Below are positions 7,759 through 17,495 of a DNA stretch of 64,000 nucleotides, piece by piece. The notes below the pieces were generated by a model. That model was not told where the DNA came from and did no database searches. It was given only the letters and a program-made list of their open reading frames with translations. This stretch comes from Micromonospora endolithica (GTDB lineage: Bacteria > Actinomycetota > Actinomycetes > Mycobacteriales > Micromonosporaceae): assembly GCF_003626595.1 (NCBI RefSeq), contig NZ_RBAK01000003.1, forward strand, positions 62,001 to 126,000. Direction: 5' to 3'. Made by a program: the position numbers and the translations under genes. The first letter of the stretch is position 1; the number at the start of each line of letters is the position of its first letter.

Positions 7759-8151
7759 GTCAGGGGGCTCCTTCGGAGGCAGGGACCGGGTTCACCGGGT
7801 CGACCGCCGGCCGGTGGGCGGGTCGGCCGCCGGCCGGGAACATCATCGATGTCCGACGATGTACGGTAGGGCTCCTGAGACGTCGTTCACAAGTAGTTCA
7901 TCCATACCTGTCGACTCCTATCGGCGCGCGGCGGCTGGCCGGCAAACCGGACGAACGGGGAGGGTCGGCAACGGATCCGCATCGGGATCGCAACGAACAG
8001 GCATCGGTATCCATCGCCCCGCACGGGCGGATTCGATCACTGTCCGAACCGCCTCCGGCCGGTGCGTCCGTGGCGGTATCTGCCAGGTAGGCTGGCTGCG
8101 CTCGCCCGTTGTGGGTCGGCACCCAACTGCGTACACAGTCAGGAGTGCCCA
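7759..8151. other. 393-bp intergenic region between the protease gene and purS
   Basis: No credible gene. It must hold the protease promoter (minus) and the purS promoter (plus). An inverted repeat ACATC-N13-GATGT lies near 7840-7862. TAGGCT at 8088-8093, about 60 nt before purS, is a possible -10 for the purSQL operon. No purine riboswitch fold was recognised. Confidence 0.5.
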
Positions 8152-8415
8152 GTGCCTCGCGTTGTCGTCGACGTCATGCTCAAGCCCGAGATCCTCGATC
8201 CTCAGGGCCAGGCCGTCGCAAACGCACTGCCCCGGCTCGGCGTCAGCGACGTCGCCTCGGTCCGGATCGGCAGGCGGATCGAGATCGATTTCACCGGCGA
8301 ACCCGACCTTGACCGGGCCCGGGAGATCGCCGACAAGCTGCTCGCCAACCCGGTCATCGAGGACTTCACCGTCCGGCTGGTCGAGACCGACGAGACCGCG
8401 GGCGCCCGCTCGTGA
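8152..8415 (+). CDS. purS: phosphoribosylformylglycinamidine synthase subunit PurS
   Basis: 87 aa, the normal PurS size. The pattern [26 protein letters not shown] and [14 protein letters not shown] is diagnostic. PurS bridges the glutaminase PurQ and synthase PurL in the three-protein FGAM synthase complex. GTG at 8152 has AGGAG at 8141. The stop overlaps the purQ GTG by 4 nt (GTGA). Confidence 0.95.
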   Translation: MPRVVVDVMLKPEILDPQGQAVANALPRLGVSDVASVRIGRRIEIDFTGEPDLDRAREIADKLLANPVIEDFTVRLVETDETAGARS

Positions 8416-9095
8416 CCGCCCGGGTCGGTGTCGTCACCTTCCCCGGCTCGCTCGACGACGGTGACGCGGCCCGTGCCGTCCGGATCGCCGGCGCCGAGCC
8501 GGTACGCCTCTGGCACGGTGACCCGGAGCTGCACGGCGTGGACGCGGTGGTCCTCCCCGGTGGCTTCTCCTACGGCGACTACCTGCGCTGCGGCGCGATC
8601 GCCCGGTTCGCCCCGGTGATGGAGACGATCGTGGACGCCGCCCGGGGTGGCCTGCCGGTGCTCGGCATCTGCAACGGCTTCCAGATTCTCTGCGAGGCGC
8701 ACCTGCTGCCCGGCGCGCTCACCCGCAACCAGCACCTGCACTTCCGCAACCGCGACCAGGTCCTGCGGGTGGAGTCGGTCGGCACCGCGTGGACGAACGC
8801 CTTCCAGCCGGGTCAGGAGATCCTGATCCCGGTCAAGAACGGCGAGGGCTGCTACGTCGCCGACACCGCCACCCTGGACGCGCTCGAGGGCGAGGGCCGG
8901 GTCGTCGCCCGCTACCTCGGGGGCAATCCGAACGGATCGCAGCGGGACATCGCCGCGATCACCAACGCCGCCGGCAACGTGGTCGGCATCATGCCGCACC
9001 CCGAGCACGCGGTGGAGGCCCTCACCGGCCCCTCGCTGGACGGCCTCGGCTTCTTCACCTCGGTGCTGAAGCACCTGGTGGGGGCACCGGCGTGA
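8412..9095 (+). CDS. purQ: FGAM synthase glutamine amidotransferase subunit
   Basis: 227 aa class I glutamine amidotransferase. The nucleophile Cys is in [11 protein letters not shown] (about residue 86) and the His/Glu pair in [11 protein letters not shown] (about 194-201). It releases ammonia from glutamine for PurL. Translationally coupled to purS by a 4-nt overlap. Its own stop overlaps the GTG of a 25-codon frame that runs into purL. Confidence 0.95.
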   Translation: MTARVGVVTFPGSLDDGDAARAVRIAGAEPVRLWHGDPELHGVDAVVLPGGFSYGDYLRCGAIARFAPVMETIVDAARGGLPVLGICNGFQILCEAHLLPGALTRNQHLHFRNRDQVLRVESVGTAWTNAFQPGQEILIPVKNGEGCYVADTATLDALEGEGRVVARYLGGNPNGSQRDIAAITNAAGNVVGIMPHPEHAVEALTGPSLDGLGFFTSVLKHLVGAPA

Positions 9096-9169
9096 CCGTG
9101 CTCGGTGGCATCATCGGTCGGCTCACCCGCCCCCGACGCGGGCGTGAGCGCAGCGAGGAGAGGTCATGA
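9092..9169 (+). CDS. possible 25-aa coupling peptide between purQ and purL
   Basis: GTG at 9092 overlaps the purQ stop (GTGA), and the frame ends with a TGA overlapping the purL ATG (ATGA at 9166). The peptide begins [14 protein letters not shown] and ends in a basic/acidic tail. Both 4-nt overlaps are the same kind as used by real gene pairs here, so a ribosome could pass from purQ to purL through it. It may simply be a spacer carrying the purL ribosome site (GAGGAGAGG at 9157-9165). No homology claimed. Confidence 0.35.
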   Translation: MTVLGGIIGRLTRPRRGRERSEERS

Positions 9170-12117
9170 CCACCCAGGACCCGGTACGGGACACCGCGGA
9201 AGCCTTCCCGGCCGCCCCGGCGCAGCCCGCCGCACCGCGGCCGGCCGCCGCCGTGCCGCCGGCCGCGCCGGCCCGGCGCCCCGAGCCCGCCGACTGGGCC
9301 GACGGCGTGGACACGGTGCCGCGCGCCGGTGGCACTCCTGGCGAGTTGCAGCCGTACGCGGAGCTGGGTCTCCGCGACGACGAGTACGACCGGATCCGGC
9401 AGGTGCTCGGCCGCCGGCCCACCCAGGCCGAGCTGGCGATGTATTCGATCATGTGGAGCGAGCACTGCTCCTACAAGTCGAGCAAGGTGCACCTGCGCCA
9501 GTTCAGTGAGAAGGCCCCGCGCAGCGACCGGATGCTGGCCGGCATCGGCGAGAACGCCGGCGTCGTGCAGATCTCCGACGAACTGGCGGTGACCTTCAAG
9601 GTCGAGTCGCACAACCATCCGAGCTTCGTCGAGCCCTACCAGGGCGCGGCGACCGGTGTCGGCGGCATCGTGCGGGACATCCTCGCGATGGGTGCCCGCC
9701 CGGTCGCGGTGATGGACTCGCTGCGCTTCGGCGCCGCCGACCATCCGGACACCGCCCGGGTGCTGCCCGGCGTGGTCGCCGGCGTCGGCGGCTACGGCAA
9801 CTGCCTGGGCCTGCCCAACGTCGGCGGCGAGGTCGTCTTCGACCCGTGCTACCAGGGCAACCCCCTGGTCAACGCGCTCAGCATCGGGGTCCTGCCGGTG
9901 CACCGGCTGCAGAACAAGGCCGCCGTCGGCCCCGGCAACGTGGTGGTCCTGATGGGCGCCCGGACCGGCCGGGACGGCATCGGCGGAGTGTCGGTGCTGG
10001 CCAGCGCCACCTTCGACGAGGGCAGCGAGCAGCGTCGCCCGTCGGTGCAGGTCGGCGACCCGTTCATGGAGAAGCTGCTGATCGAGGCGTGCCTGGAGCT
10101 CTACGACGCCCAGCTGATCGCCGGCATCCAGGACCTCGGCGGCGCCGGGCTGACCTGCGCGCTCACCGAAACCGCGGCCGCGGCGGGCACCGGCATGCGG
10201 GTGTGGCTGGAGCGGGTGCCGCTGCGCGAGCCGTCGATGGAGCCGCACGAGATCCTGGCCAGCGAGTCCCAGGAGCGGATGCTGCTGGTCGTCGAGCCGG
10301 ACAAGCTCGACGCGGTGCTCAAGACCGCGGAGAAGTGGGGTGTCTGGGCCACCGCGATCGGCGAGGTCACCCCGCCGTCGGCGGACGGCCGGCCGGGCCG
10401 CCTGCTGATCACCTGGCGGGACCAGCTCGTCGTCGACGTCCCGCCGGGCTCCCTGGTCGACGACGGCCCGGTGTACGCCCGCCCGATGCGCGAGCCCGCC
10501 GACCTGATCCTGCTCCAGGCGGACCGCGCGGAGACCCTGCCCCGGCCCAGTGACCCGGACGCGCTCCGGGAGACCGTGCTGCGGATGATCGCGTCGCCGA
10601 ACCTGGCGGACAAGACCTGGATCACCGAGCAGTACGACCGCTACGTCCTGGGCAACACCGTGCTGGCCCAGCCGGAGGACTCCGGTGTGATCCGGATCGA
10701 CGAGCGGACCGGGCTCGGCGTGGCGTTGTCGCTCGACGGCAACGGCCGGTACGCCCGCCTCGACCCCTATCACGGCGCCAAGCTGGCGCTGGCCGAGGCG
10801 TACCGGAACGTGGCGGTGACCGGTGCGAAGCCGATCGCGGTCACCGACTGCCTCAACTTCGGCTCGCCGGAGGACCCGGCCGTGATGTGGCAGTTCGCCG
10901 AGGCGGTCCGTGGCCTGGCCGACGGCTGCGCCGAGCTGGGCATCCCGGTGACCGGCGGCAACGTCAGCTTCTACAACCAGACCGGCGCGGCGGCCATCCA
11001 CCCGACGCCGGTGGTGGGTGTGCTCGGTGTGCTGGACAACGTCGCCGACCGGGTGCCGATGGGCTTCGTCCCACGGCCCGGCGGCGAGTACGACCAGCTC
11101 TACCTGCTCGGCGAGACCCACGTGGAGCTGTCCGGCTCCGAGTGGGCGTGGGTGACCCACGAGCACCTCGGCGGCGTACCCCCGCAGGTCGACCTGCGTC
11201 GGGAGCAGGCGCTGGGTGACCTGATGGCGGAGGCCGCGCGGGCCGGGCTGCTCAGCTCCGCGCACGACCTCTCCGACGGCGGTCTGGCGCAGAGCCTGGT
11301 GGAGTCGTGCCTGCGCCGCGGTGTCGGCGCCCGGATCGCGGTGCCGGACCGCTTCGCCGGCGGTTCGATGCCGTTCGTCTACCTGTTCAGCGAGTCGGCG
11401 GGCCGGGTCCTGGTGGCGGTGCCGCGCGGCCGCGAGAAGGCGTTCAGCGGTCTCTGCGCCGAGCGCGGCGTGCCGGTCGAGCTGATCGGCGTCACCGACC
11501 CGACCGGCGGTGCGCTGGAGGTGCACGGCCAGTTCCGGATCGGCCTGGACGAGCTGCGCGCCGCGCACGGTGCCACGCTGTCGCGCCTCTTCGGCAGTGC
11601 CGAGGTCCTCGACGTGGCCGCCCCGGCGGCCGGGGTCGCCGGCGCCGTCGAGTCGGTGCCGGTCGCCGAGCCCGCCGGTGCCCAGCCGGTGGACCCGGCG
11701 GAGGTGGTGTCGGAGCCGATCGCGTCCGCCGGGCCGTCGCCGGTGACCGGTGCGGTGACCGGCATCGGCCAAACGTCCGGCCCGGCCGCTCCCGGACAGG
11801 ACCCGAGCACTTCCGGACAGGACCCGAGCACTTCCGGGCGAGACCTGGGCGCTCCTGGACAGGACCCGAGCGAGGCCCGGCCGGACCGGAGCGGTCCCGG
11901 GCGAGGCGCGGGCACCGCCCGGCAGGAGCAGAGCGCTGTCCAGCAGGAGCAGAGCGCTCTCCAGCAGGACCCGGCCGACCCCGCCTCGGTCGGGCCGACC
12001 GGTCCGCGGCCGCCGGCGGCGGGCCCCGAGTCCGGGCGGCCGTCCGCCGGTCCGGCGTCCGGCCCGGCCGACGCCGCCGGGGCAGCCGCCCCGGACTCCG
12101 GTGACGCCGAGCGCTGA
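9166..12117 (+). CDS. purL: FGAM synthase large subunit, with long disordered tail
   Basis: 983 aa; small-type PurL is usually about 740-760. Residues about 65-806 are canonical: [14 protein letters not shown] (catalytic His and ATP/FGAR contacts), [27 protein letters not shown] and GGNVSFYN. It makes FGAM from FGAR, ATP and ammonia. The first about 45 residues are Pro/Ala-rich. From about 807 to the end a 175-residue extension rich in Gly, Pro, Ser, Gln, Asp contains near-repeats of GQDPSTS and QQEQSA, with no fold visible. The last 17 nt overlap comB. ATG at 9166 has a strong ribosome site. Confidence 0.93.
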   Translation: MTTQDPVRDTAEAFPAAPAQPAAPRPAAAVPPAAPARRPEPADWADGVDTVPRAGGTPGELQPYAELGLRDDEYDRIRQVLGRRPTQAELAMYSIMWSEHCSYKSSKVHLRQFSEKAPRSDRMLAGIGENAGVVQISDELAVTFKVESHNHPSFVEPYQGAATGVGGIVRDILAMGARPVAVMDSLRFGAADHPDTARVLPGVVAGVGGYGNCLGLPNVGGEVVFDPCYQGNPLVNALSIGVLPVHRLQNKAAVGPGNVVVLMGARTGRDGIGGVSVLASATFDEGSEQRRPSVQVGDPFMEKLLIEACLELYDAQLIAGIQDLGGAGLTCALTETAAAAGTGMRVWLERVPLREPSMEPHEILASESQERMLLVVEPDKLDAVLKTAEKWGVWATAIGEVTPPSADGRPGRLLITWRDQLVVDVPPGSLVDDGPVYARPMREPADLILLQADRAETLPRPSDPDALRETVLRMIASPNLADKTWITEQYDRYVLGNTVLAQPEDSGVIRIDERTGLGVALSLDGNGRYARLDPYHGAKLALAEAYRNVAVTGAKPIAVTDCLNFGSPEDPAVMWQFAEAVRGLADGCAELGIPVTGGNVSFYNQTGAAAIHPTPVVGVLGVLDNVADRVPMGFVPRPGGEYDQLYLLGETHVELSGSEWAWVTHEHLGGVPPQVDLRREQALGDLMAEAARAGLLSSAHDLSDGGLAQSLVESCLRRGVGARIAVPDRFAGGSMPFVYLFSESAGRVLVAVPRGREKAFSGLCAERGVPVELIGVTDPTGGALEVHGQFRIGLDELRAAHGATLSRLFGSAEVLDVAAPAAGVAGAVESVPVAEPAGAQPVDPAEVVSEPIASAGPSPVTGAVTGIGQTSGPAAPGQDPSTSGQDPSTSGRDLGAPGQDPSEARPDRSGPGRGAGTARQEQSAVQQEQSALQQDPADPASVGPTGPRPPAAGPESGRPSAGPASGPADAAGAAAPDSGDAER

Positions 12118-12877
12118 GGCCCTGGCCGCGGCCGTTCACACCCAGCCCGGTTCCGGCGCCCGGTTCGACTGGGGGCTGACCGGGGCGGCCGAACTCGGTC
12201 GGGTCTGTGCCGTCCTGGTGGTGGTGGACGTCCTCTCGTTCACCACCGCCGTGGAGGTGGCGGTCGCGCGGGGCATCCGCGTACACCCCTTCCCGTGGGG
12301 TGAGCAGGCCGCCGCGTACGCCCGGCGGGTCGGCGCGGTGGCCGCCGTCGGCCGGCGGGAGACCAGCCCGGAACGGCCGTGGTCGCTCTCCCCGGCGGCA
12401 CTGAGCACCGCGCCCCACGTCACCGACCTGGTACTGCCGTCGCCGAACGGCTCAGCCATCAGCGCCGCCGCCAGCGCCACCGGCCTGCCGGTGGTCGCGG
12501 CCTGCCTGCGCAACGCCGGCGCCGTCGGGCGTTGGCTGCGCCGCCAGGGGTACGGCTCGCGGGACGCCCCGGTGGGCGTCATCGCCGCCGGCGAGCGCTG
12601 GCCGGACGGCTCACTGCGGCCCAGCGTGGAGGACCAGCTCGGAGCGGCCAGCGTGCTGGACGCCCTGTCCGGCGTGCCCGGTGGCCTCTCTGTCGAGGCG
12701 GCGACCGCGCTCGCCGCGTTGGCCAGCATCCCGGACGTACCGGCGGCCGTCCGGGGCAGCGTCTCCGGTCGCGAACTCATCGAGGGCGGCTTCGCCGAGG
12801 ACGTCGAGGTCGCCGTCCGGGCCGGCGTGTCGAACGTGGTGCCGCTCCTGCGCAACGGTGTCTTCGCTGCCGCCTGA
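12101..12877 (+). CDS. 2-phosphosulfolactate phosphatase family protein (ComB-like)
   Basis: 258 aa. The ComB-family motifs are [15 protein letters not shown] (Asp and Ser/Thr near the metal), [10 protein letters not shown] (about residue 110) and [23 protein letters not shown]. In methanogens ComB dephosphorylates 2-phosphosulfolactate for coenzyme M; actinobacterial members are common beside purine genes but their substrate is not established. GTG at 12101 lies inside the 3' end of purL (17-nt overlap), so it is part of the purSQL operon. An alternative natural substrate is quite possible. Confidence 0.8.
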   Translation: MTPSAEALAAAVHTQPGSGARFDWGLTGAAELGRVCAVLVVVDVLSFTTAVEVAVARGIRVHPFPWGEQAAAYARRVGAVAAVGRRETSPERPWSLSPAALSTAPHVTDLVLPSPNGSAISAAASATGLPVVAACLRNAGAVGRWLRRQGYGSRDAPVGVIAAGERWPDGSLRPSVEDQLGAASVLDALSGVPGGLSVEAATALAALASIPDVPAAVRGSVSGRELIEGGFAEDVEVAVRAGVSNVVPLLRNGVFAAA

Positions 12878-12897
12878 CCGGTCCGCCGGCCCGCGTT

Positions 12898-12973
12898 GAT
12901 CCACCACGATGGCAGCGACATCGGGGTGTCCGGCGACCGAGGTCACCCCGATGCCAGGGATATCAAGTGGATC
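12898..12973. repeat. long imperfect palindrome after comB
   Basis: Inner perfect arms CATCGGGGTG (12919-12928) and CACCCCGATG (12944-12953), outer arms GATCCAC (12898-12904) and GTGGATC (12967-12973), with imperfect pairing between. Looks like a dispersed palindromic element; may end the purSQL-comB transcript. Confidence 0.6.
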
Positions 12974-13041
12974 GTGCGGGGTCGGCGCGCCCAGCGGCTG
13001 GACCGGTCGGTCCGGCGTTCGGGCGGCGGATTCGGAAAAGG

Positions 13042-13075
13042 GTCCGGGGCCGCCCGAAATCGGACGGCCCCGGAC
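13042..13075. terminator. hairpin between comB and the membrane-protein gene
   Basis: Arms 13042-13057 and 13060-13075 (16 bp, one mismatch, tight loop) lie between convergent genes and could terminate from either side. Confidence 0.7.
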
Positions 13076-13093
13076 TTCGTCACCCGGGTCGGG

Positions 13094-15160
13094 TCAGTCG
13101 TCGAGCCAGTCCAACCGGCGACCGCTCCGGTCCGCGGGCGGGGGAGCGTCCGGCCGACCCCGGCCGGCCTGCGTCGGGTCGCCGTACCCGCCGGTGGTGC
13201 CGTAGCCGCCCTGGTCGTAGCTGGTCCGGTCGTCGTAGCCGCCGCGCTGGGCGGGTGGTTCCTGACCGTAGCCGCCGGTCGGGGCCGGGGGTTCCTGGCC
13301 GTAGCCGCCGCCGTACCCGCCGGTGGTGCCGTAACCGCCCTGGTCGTAGCTGGTCCGGTCGTCGTAGCCGCCGCGCTGGGCGGGTGGTTCCTGACCGTAG
13401 CCGCCGGTCGGGGCCGAGGGCTCCTGGCCGTAGCCGCCGGTCGGGGCAGGGGGTTCCTGGCCGTAGCCGCCGCCGTACCCGCCGGTGGTGCCGTAGCCGC
13501 CCCGGTCGTCGTAGCCACGCTGATCGTCGTAGCCGCCGGTGGCCTCGCCGGTGCCTCGACCGTACGGTGCCGGGTCGGGATCGCCGTAGCCCTGGTCGGG
13601 CTGGTAGACGCCGGTGGCGTACGGGTCGGCCGGCGCCGGGTAGTGCGTGGCGTCGCCGGTGTAGCGGCCGGTCGGCTCGTCGTACCGCTCGCCGTAGCCC
13701 GCGCCGCCGCCGGGGGCCGGCGGGTAGGCCGCGGTGCCGGCCGACGCGCCGTAGTCGTTGCTGCCGTAACCGCCACCGGAGGCCGGGGCCGCGCCGTAGC
13801 CGCTGCCGGAGGAGGGCGCGTTCCCGTAGCCGCCGCCGGAGGCGGGAGCGGCGCCGTAGCCACCGGCCGGGGCAGGTGCGCCGTATCCGCCACCCGAGGA
13901 GGGAGCGTTGCCGTACCCACCGGGCGTGCCGTAGCCGGCGGGCTCGTCGTCGTAGCCGCCGCCGGACCAGTTACCGGCCGCGCCGTACGGCTGGGGAGGC
14001 GCGGCGTACGGGTCCGGTGGCACGTCGTCGACCACGGGTCGGTGCATCATGGTCGGCGCGTCGCTGATCGCGGCGCCACCCAGCATCGTCGGGTCGGCCG
14101 CGCCGCCACTGACCACCCGGGTGTGGTCGTCCGCGCCCCGGTAGGCGCCCCGGGCGGCCGGGATCGCGCCGGCCGCTGCCGCGCCGGTCGTCCCCGCTGG
14201 GGCGTCGTCGTCGCCGGTCTCCCGGCGGCGCATCCAGAGCAGCACGATGGTGCCCACGCCGGCCGCCACGAGCAGGCCACCGAGCAGGATGATCAGCAGC
14301 GATCCCATGCCGCCGGAATCCTCGTTGCTGGTGGCGGCCGGAGCGGCCGGGGCGGCCTCGGTCTCCTCCTCGGTCGCCTCGTCGGTCGCCTCGTCGGTGG
14401 GGAGGACCTCCGCGCTCGGCGATGGCGTGGCGCTCGGGGTGGCCTCGGTCTTGAGGTCCAGCGAGATGCGGCGTCCGCTGATGGACTGGCCGGCGGAGGC
14501 GGTGAAGCTGGTGGCCGCCGTGGTGCCGTCGACGCTCGCGCCGAGGTCCAGCCGGCCCGGTGCGATCGGGGCGGAACTGGTGCCGGTGAAGCGGAAGTTT
14601 CCGCTGTCGTCGCTGATCGTGTCGTACTTCTTGCCGGTGGAGTCCTGCAGCGCGACGTAGGCGTTGGAAACCGCCTCGCCGGACTTGTTGACGACCTTTC
14701 CGGAGACCGAGCGGACGGTCGGCTTCTGCTCCGGCGGAGGCGGCGGCGGCGCGGCGGCCTTGGCCTTGACCGTCAGCTGGAAGGTGGCGGTGCCCGGTTC
14801 GGCGGCCTCGACCGCGACCGTGACCGTCGTGTTGGCGTCACCGGCGTTGTCGTTCGCCCGGATCCGGAGCAGGACGGACTTCGGGGACTGCCCGTTGAAG
14901 GTGATCTCCCCGCAGCCGCCCGCGCAACTCACGCCACCGGGCAGGCCGGCGAGGCTGACCTGGGCCTTCTCGTCGCCGTCACCGGGGGTGACCTGTACGG
15001 TTACCGCGGCGTCGCTGCCGGCGTTGACGGTGACCGAGCCGGGGCTGACCGAGACGTCCGCGGCCATCGCCGCGGTGGCGGGAACGGTGAGCAGGGTGCC
15101 GACGACCAGCGCCACGACCACACCCGCCCGCTGCTTCCAGGCACGTCGGTGTGTTGACAC
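13094..15160 (-). CDS. single-span surface protein with Gly/Tyr-rich cytoplasmic tail
   Basis: 688 aa. Order: signal peptide (1-34, AMAA cleavage), beta-rich extracytoplasmic region (35-135) with a Cys pair (CAGGC), Pro hinge, a carboxypeptidase-regulatory-like beta domain (about 148-236: GKVVNKSGEAVSNAYVALQD), acidic Thr/Glu linker, one transmembrane helix (287-310) ending WMRRR, then a 378-residue predicted cytoplasmic tail. From about 385 the tail is almost all Gly, Tyr, Pro, Asp, Gln, with repeats GGYGQEPPAPT and GYDDRTSYDQGGYGTT. At DNA level a 129-bp block (43 codons) is duplicated from 13184 and a nested 33-bp unit expands a further copy. GTG at 15160 follows GGAAGG at 8 nt. Function unknown; divergent from the SCP_3/purF genes. 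Confidence 0.85.
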   Translation of the reverse strand: MSTHRRAWKQRAGVVVALVVGTLLTVPATAAMAADVSVSPGSVTVNAGSDAAVTVQVTPGDGDEKAQVSLAGLPGGVSCAGGCGEITFNGQSPKSVLLRIRANDNAGDANTTVTVAVEAAEPGTATFQLTVKAKAAAPPPPPPEQKPTVRSVSGKVVNKSGEAVSNAYVALQDSTGKKYDTISDDSGNFRFTGTSSAPIAPGRLDLGASVDGTTAATSFTASAGQSISGRRISLDLKTEATPSATPSPSAEVLPTDEATDEATEEETEAAPAAPAATSNEDSGGMGSLLIILLGGLLVAAGVGTIVLLWMRRRETGDDDAPAGTTGAAAAGAIPAARGAYRGADDHTRVVSGGAADPTMLGGAAISDAPTMMHRPVVDDVPPDPYAAPPQPYGAAGNWSGGGYDDEPAGYGTPGGYGNAPSSGGGYGAPAPAGGYGAAPASGGGYGNAPSSGSGYGAAPASGGGYGSNDYGASAGTAAYPPAPGGGAGYGERYDEPTGRYTGDATHYPAPADPYATGVYQPDQGYGDPDPAPYGRGTGEATGGYDDQRGYDDRGGYGTTGGYGGGYGQEPPAPTGGYGQEPSAPTGGYGQEPPAQRGGYDDRTSYDQGGYGTTGGYGGGYGQEPPAPTGGYGQEPPAQRGGYDDRTSYDQGGYGTTGGYGDPTQAGRGRPDAPPPADRSGRRLDWLDD
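13184..13520. repeat. nested coding tandem repeats (129 bp and 33 bp)
   Basis: The word GTACCCGCCGGTGGTGCC starts at 13184, 13313 and 13475: offsets 129 and 162 (129 plus one extra 33-bp unit). All offsets are multiples of three, so the frame of the Gly/Tyr-rich tail is kept and copy number could vary between strains. Confidence 0.85.
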
Positions 15161-15321
15161 GTCCACCGCCTTCCGGACTGGGTCCCCCTGGCGGCCGGCG
15201 GCGCCGGGCCGGGGATCATCACGGTACGAATACGCCGTCGGCAACTATGCCTTGTCTGACCGGATCGGCGCGACCCAGGGCCAGCGTGCGAGGCGTTGCG
15301 TGAAGGCCGTATCGTCCCGTC

Positions 15322-15708
15322 GTGTCCTCTCCGCACGTTAAGTCCGCCGCGGTCGCGGCGGCGTTGTCGGCGCTCGACGAGGGGCGTACGCCCGAACGGC
15401 CGGTCTTCCGTGATGCGGTCCGTGCCTTGTTGACCGCCCTCGCGGAGCGCGCCCCCGGCCGATCGGTGGAGGTGCGTGTCCCACCTTACGGTGCAGTTCA
15501 GTGCGTTCCGGGTCCCCGACACACCCGTGGCACCCCGCCGAACGTGGTCGAGACGGATCCGGCAACGTGGCTGAGGCTGGCCACCGGGCGGCTCGACTGG
15601 GTGGAGACGGTCACGGACGGTCGCGTACGGGTGAGTGGAAATCGGGCGGATCTCTCGCCGTTCCTGCCCCTGGAGCTGGGTGGACGTCCATCGATCAGCG
15701 ACGGATAG
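15322..15708 (+). CDS. bacterial SCP ortholog (SCP_3) protein
   Basis: 128 aa. The pattern RSVEVRVPPYGAVQCVPGPRHTRGTPPNVVETDPATWLRLATG matches the sterol-carrier-like SCP_3 family found immediately upstream of purF in actinobacteria (Rv0807 position in mycobacteria). Ligand and role are unknown. GTG at 15322 lies 6 nt after TATCGT (15310-15315), suggesting a leaderless mRNA. It reads into purF, 134 nt downstream. Confidence 0.85.
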   Translation: MSSPHVKSAAVAAALSALDEGRTPERPVFRDAVRALLTALAERAPGRSVEVRVPPYGAVQCVPGPRHTRGTPPNVVETDPATWLRLATGRLDWVETVTDGRVRVSGNRADLSPFLPLELGGRPSISDG

Positions 15709-15842
15709 CAGCCGGTACGTGACTATCTGTGTTGACGGCGGTTCGCGTACACTGTCAGGCGACGACAGTGGTCCCGGCTGCCGTGCGGATCCGCCCCCGT
15801 GACTCCGCCTGGCCGGTCCAGACCCGAATGAGGGAGCGGCAC

Positions 15843-17438
15843 GTGCCCCGAGGCGATGGCCGGCTGAGCCACGACCTTGATCCCCAACGACCCGGACCCC
15901 AGGACGCCTGTGGCGTCTTCGGCGTCTGGGCGCCGGGCGAAGAGGTCGCCAATCTGACCTATTTCGGGCTGTACGCGTTGCAGCACCGGGGTCAGGAGGC
16001 GGCCGGCATCGCGGTCAGCGACGGCTCCGGCGTGGTGGTCTACAAGGATCTCGGCCTGGTCGCCCAGGTGTTCGACGAGCCCACCCTGGCCAGCCTGCGT
16101 GGCCACCTCGCGATCGGGCACGCGCGCTACTCCACCACCGGCGGCTCCACCTGGGAGAACGCGCAGCCGACGATCCGCTCCACGACCTCCGGCACGACGA
16201 TCGCGCTGGCCCACAACGGCAACCTGGTCAACACGGCCGACCTGCAGAAGGAGGTCGCCGAGCGAGGCCTGGTGGCCGACGGCTCCACCAACGACACGTC
16301 GCTGGTCACGATGCTGCTGGCGAGCCGGCCGGACCTGTCGGTCGAGGCGGCGGCACTGGAGGTGCTGCCGCGGCTGCGCGGTGCGTTCAGTTTCGTCTTC
16401 ATGGACGAGTCGACGCTCTACGCGGCCCGCGACCCGCACGGCGTACGCCCGCTGGTGCTGGGTCGGCTGGAGCGCGGCTGGGTGGTCGCCAGCGAGACCG
16501 CCGCACTGGACATCGTCGGCGCGAGCGTGGTCCGTGAGGTCGAGCCCGGAGAGCTGATCGCGATCGACGAGGAGGGCCTGCGCTCCTCCCGGTTCGCCGC
16601 GCCGGAGCCGAAGGGCTGCCTCTTCGAGTACGTCTACATCGCCCGCCCGGACGCCACCATCGCCGGCCGTAACGTGCACGCCGCGCGGGTGCAGATCGGC
16701 CGGCAGCTGGCCAAGGAACACCCGGTCGAGGCGGACCTGGTGATCCCGGTGCCGGAGTCCGGCACCCCGGCGGCGATCGGATACGCCGAGGAGTCCGGCA
16801 TCACCTACGGCCAGGGCCTGATGAAGAACCCGTACGTGGGTCGCACCTTCATCCAGCCGTCGCAGACCCTGCGTCAGCTCGGCGTCCGGCTCAAGCTCAA
16901 CCCGCTGCGGCAGAACGTCCGGGGCAAGCGGCTGGTCGTCGTCGACGACTCGATCGTGCGCGGCACCACGCAGCGGGCGATCGTGCGGCTGCTGCGGGAG
17001 GCGGGGGCGCTGGAGGTGCACGTCCGCATCTCCTCACCGCCGGTGAGCTGGCCGTGCTTCTACGGCATCGACTTCGCCACCCGGGCGGAGCTGCTGGCCA
17101 ACGGGTTGGACAACGAGGGCATCCGGCGTTCGATCGGTGCCGACACCCTCGGCTACGTCTCGTTGCCCGGTCTGATCGCCGCCACCGAGCAGCCGAAGAC
17201 ACGGCTGTGCCGGGCCTGCTTCGACGGCGACTACCCGATCGAGCTGCCGTCGGGGAACCTGATCGGCAAGCACGTGCTCGAGGGCGTGGGGCGGCGGGTC
17301 ACCGGCGCTCCGTCGGAGCCCGCCGAGCAGCACGCCCCTCCGCTCGTCGCCACTCCGGGCGGCGACGACAGCTTCGGCTCGGCGCGCCTGACGCCGCGCT
17401 CCGACCTGACCACGTCGGCCACCACCCACCGCCCGTAG
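15843..17438 (+). CDS. purF: amidophosphoribosyltransferase
   Basis: 531 aa. After a 22-residue propeptide the mature N-terminal Cys is in DACGVFGVW (Cys23), the Ntn glutaminase nucleophile. The PRTase loop VVVDDSIVRGTTQR is at about 360. Cys residues in KGCLFEYVY, SWPCFYG and CRACFDG match the [4Fe-4S] ligands of the Bacillus-type enzyme. It makes phosphoribosylamine, the committed purine step. GTG at 15843 has GGGAG 7 nt upstream; an ATG at 15828 is in frame but lacks a ribosome site. The C-terminal 50 residues are a non-conserved tail. purM follows after 57 nt. Confidence 0.95.
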   Translation: MPRGDGRLSHDLDPQRPGPQDACGVFGVWAPGEEVANLTYFGLYALQHRGQEAAGIAVSDGSGVVVYKDLGLVAQVFDEPTLASLRGHLAIGHARYSTTGGSTWENAQPTIRSTTSGTTIALAHNGNLVNTADLQKEVAERGLVADGSTNDTSLVTMLLASRPDLSVEAAALEVLPRLRGAFSFVFMDESTLYAARDPHGVRPLVLGRLERGWVVASETAALDIVGASVVREVEPGELIAIDEEGLRSSRFAAPEPKGCLFEYVYIARPDATIAGRNVHAARVQIGRQLAKEHPVEADLVIPVPESGTPAAIGYAEESGITYGQGLMKNPYVGRTFIQPSQTLRQLGVRLKLNPLRQNVRGKRLVVVDDSIVRGTTQRAIVRLLREAGALEVHVRISSPPVSWPCFYGIDFATRAELLANGLDNEGIRRSIGADTLGYVSLPGLIAATEQPKTRLCRACFDGDYPIELPSGNLIGKHVLEGVGRRVTGAPSEPAEQHAPPLVATPGGDDSFGSARLTPRSDLTTSATTHRP

Positions 17439-17495
17439 CACCGCGGGCGCCGTCGGCCACCGCCGTCCGGCGCCAGAACCACAAAGGGGAGAACC

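Noticed and set aside
7898..8122. Short open frames upstream of purS
   Set aside because: Arg/Pro-rich, no ribosome site, no conserved pattern; treated as intergenic.
8041..8151. Purine riboswitch in the purS leader
   Set aside because: No purine-riboswitch core or conserved junction seen; leader too GC-rich and short.
9055..11772. Long open frame antisense to purL (about 900 codons)
   Set aside because: Its composition (Arg/Gly/Val/His) is what a high-GC third-codon bias in purL produces on the other strand; no motifs, and purL is certain.
13184..13520. Regularly spaced repeats as a CRISPR or regulatory array
   Set aside because: All offsets are multiples of three and lie inside a coding frame with consistent Gly/Tyr protein repeats.
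15729..15842. Upstream extension of purF
   Set aside because: Open in frame but without a ribosome site and lacking family similarity; the GTG at 15843 has a proper site and gives a normal propeptide.
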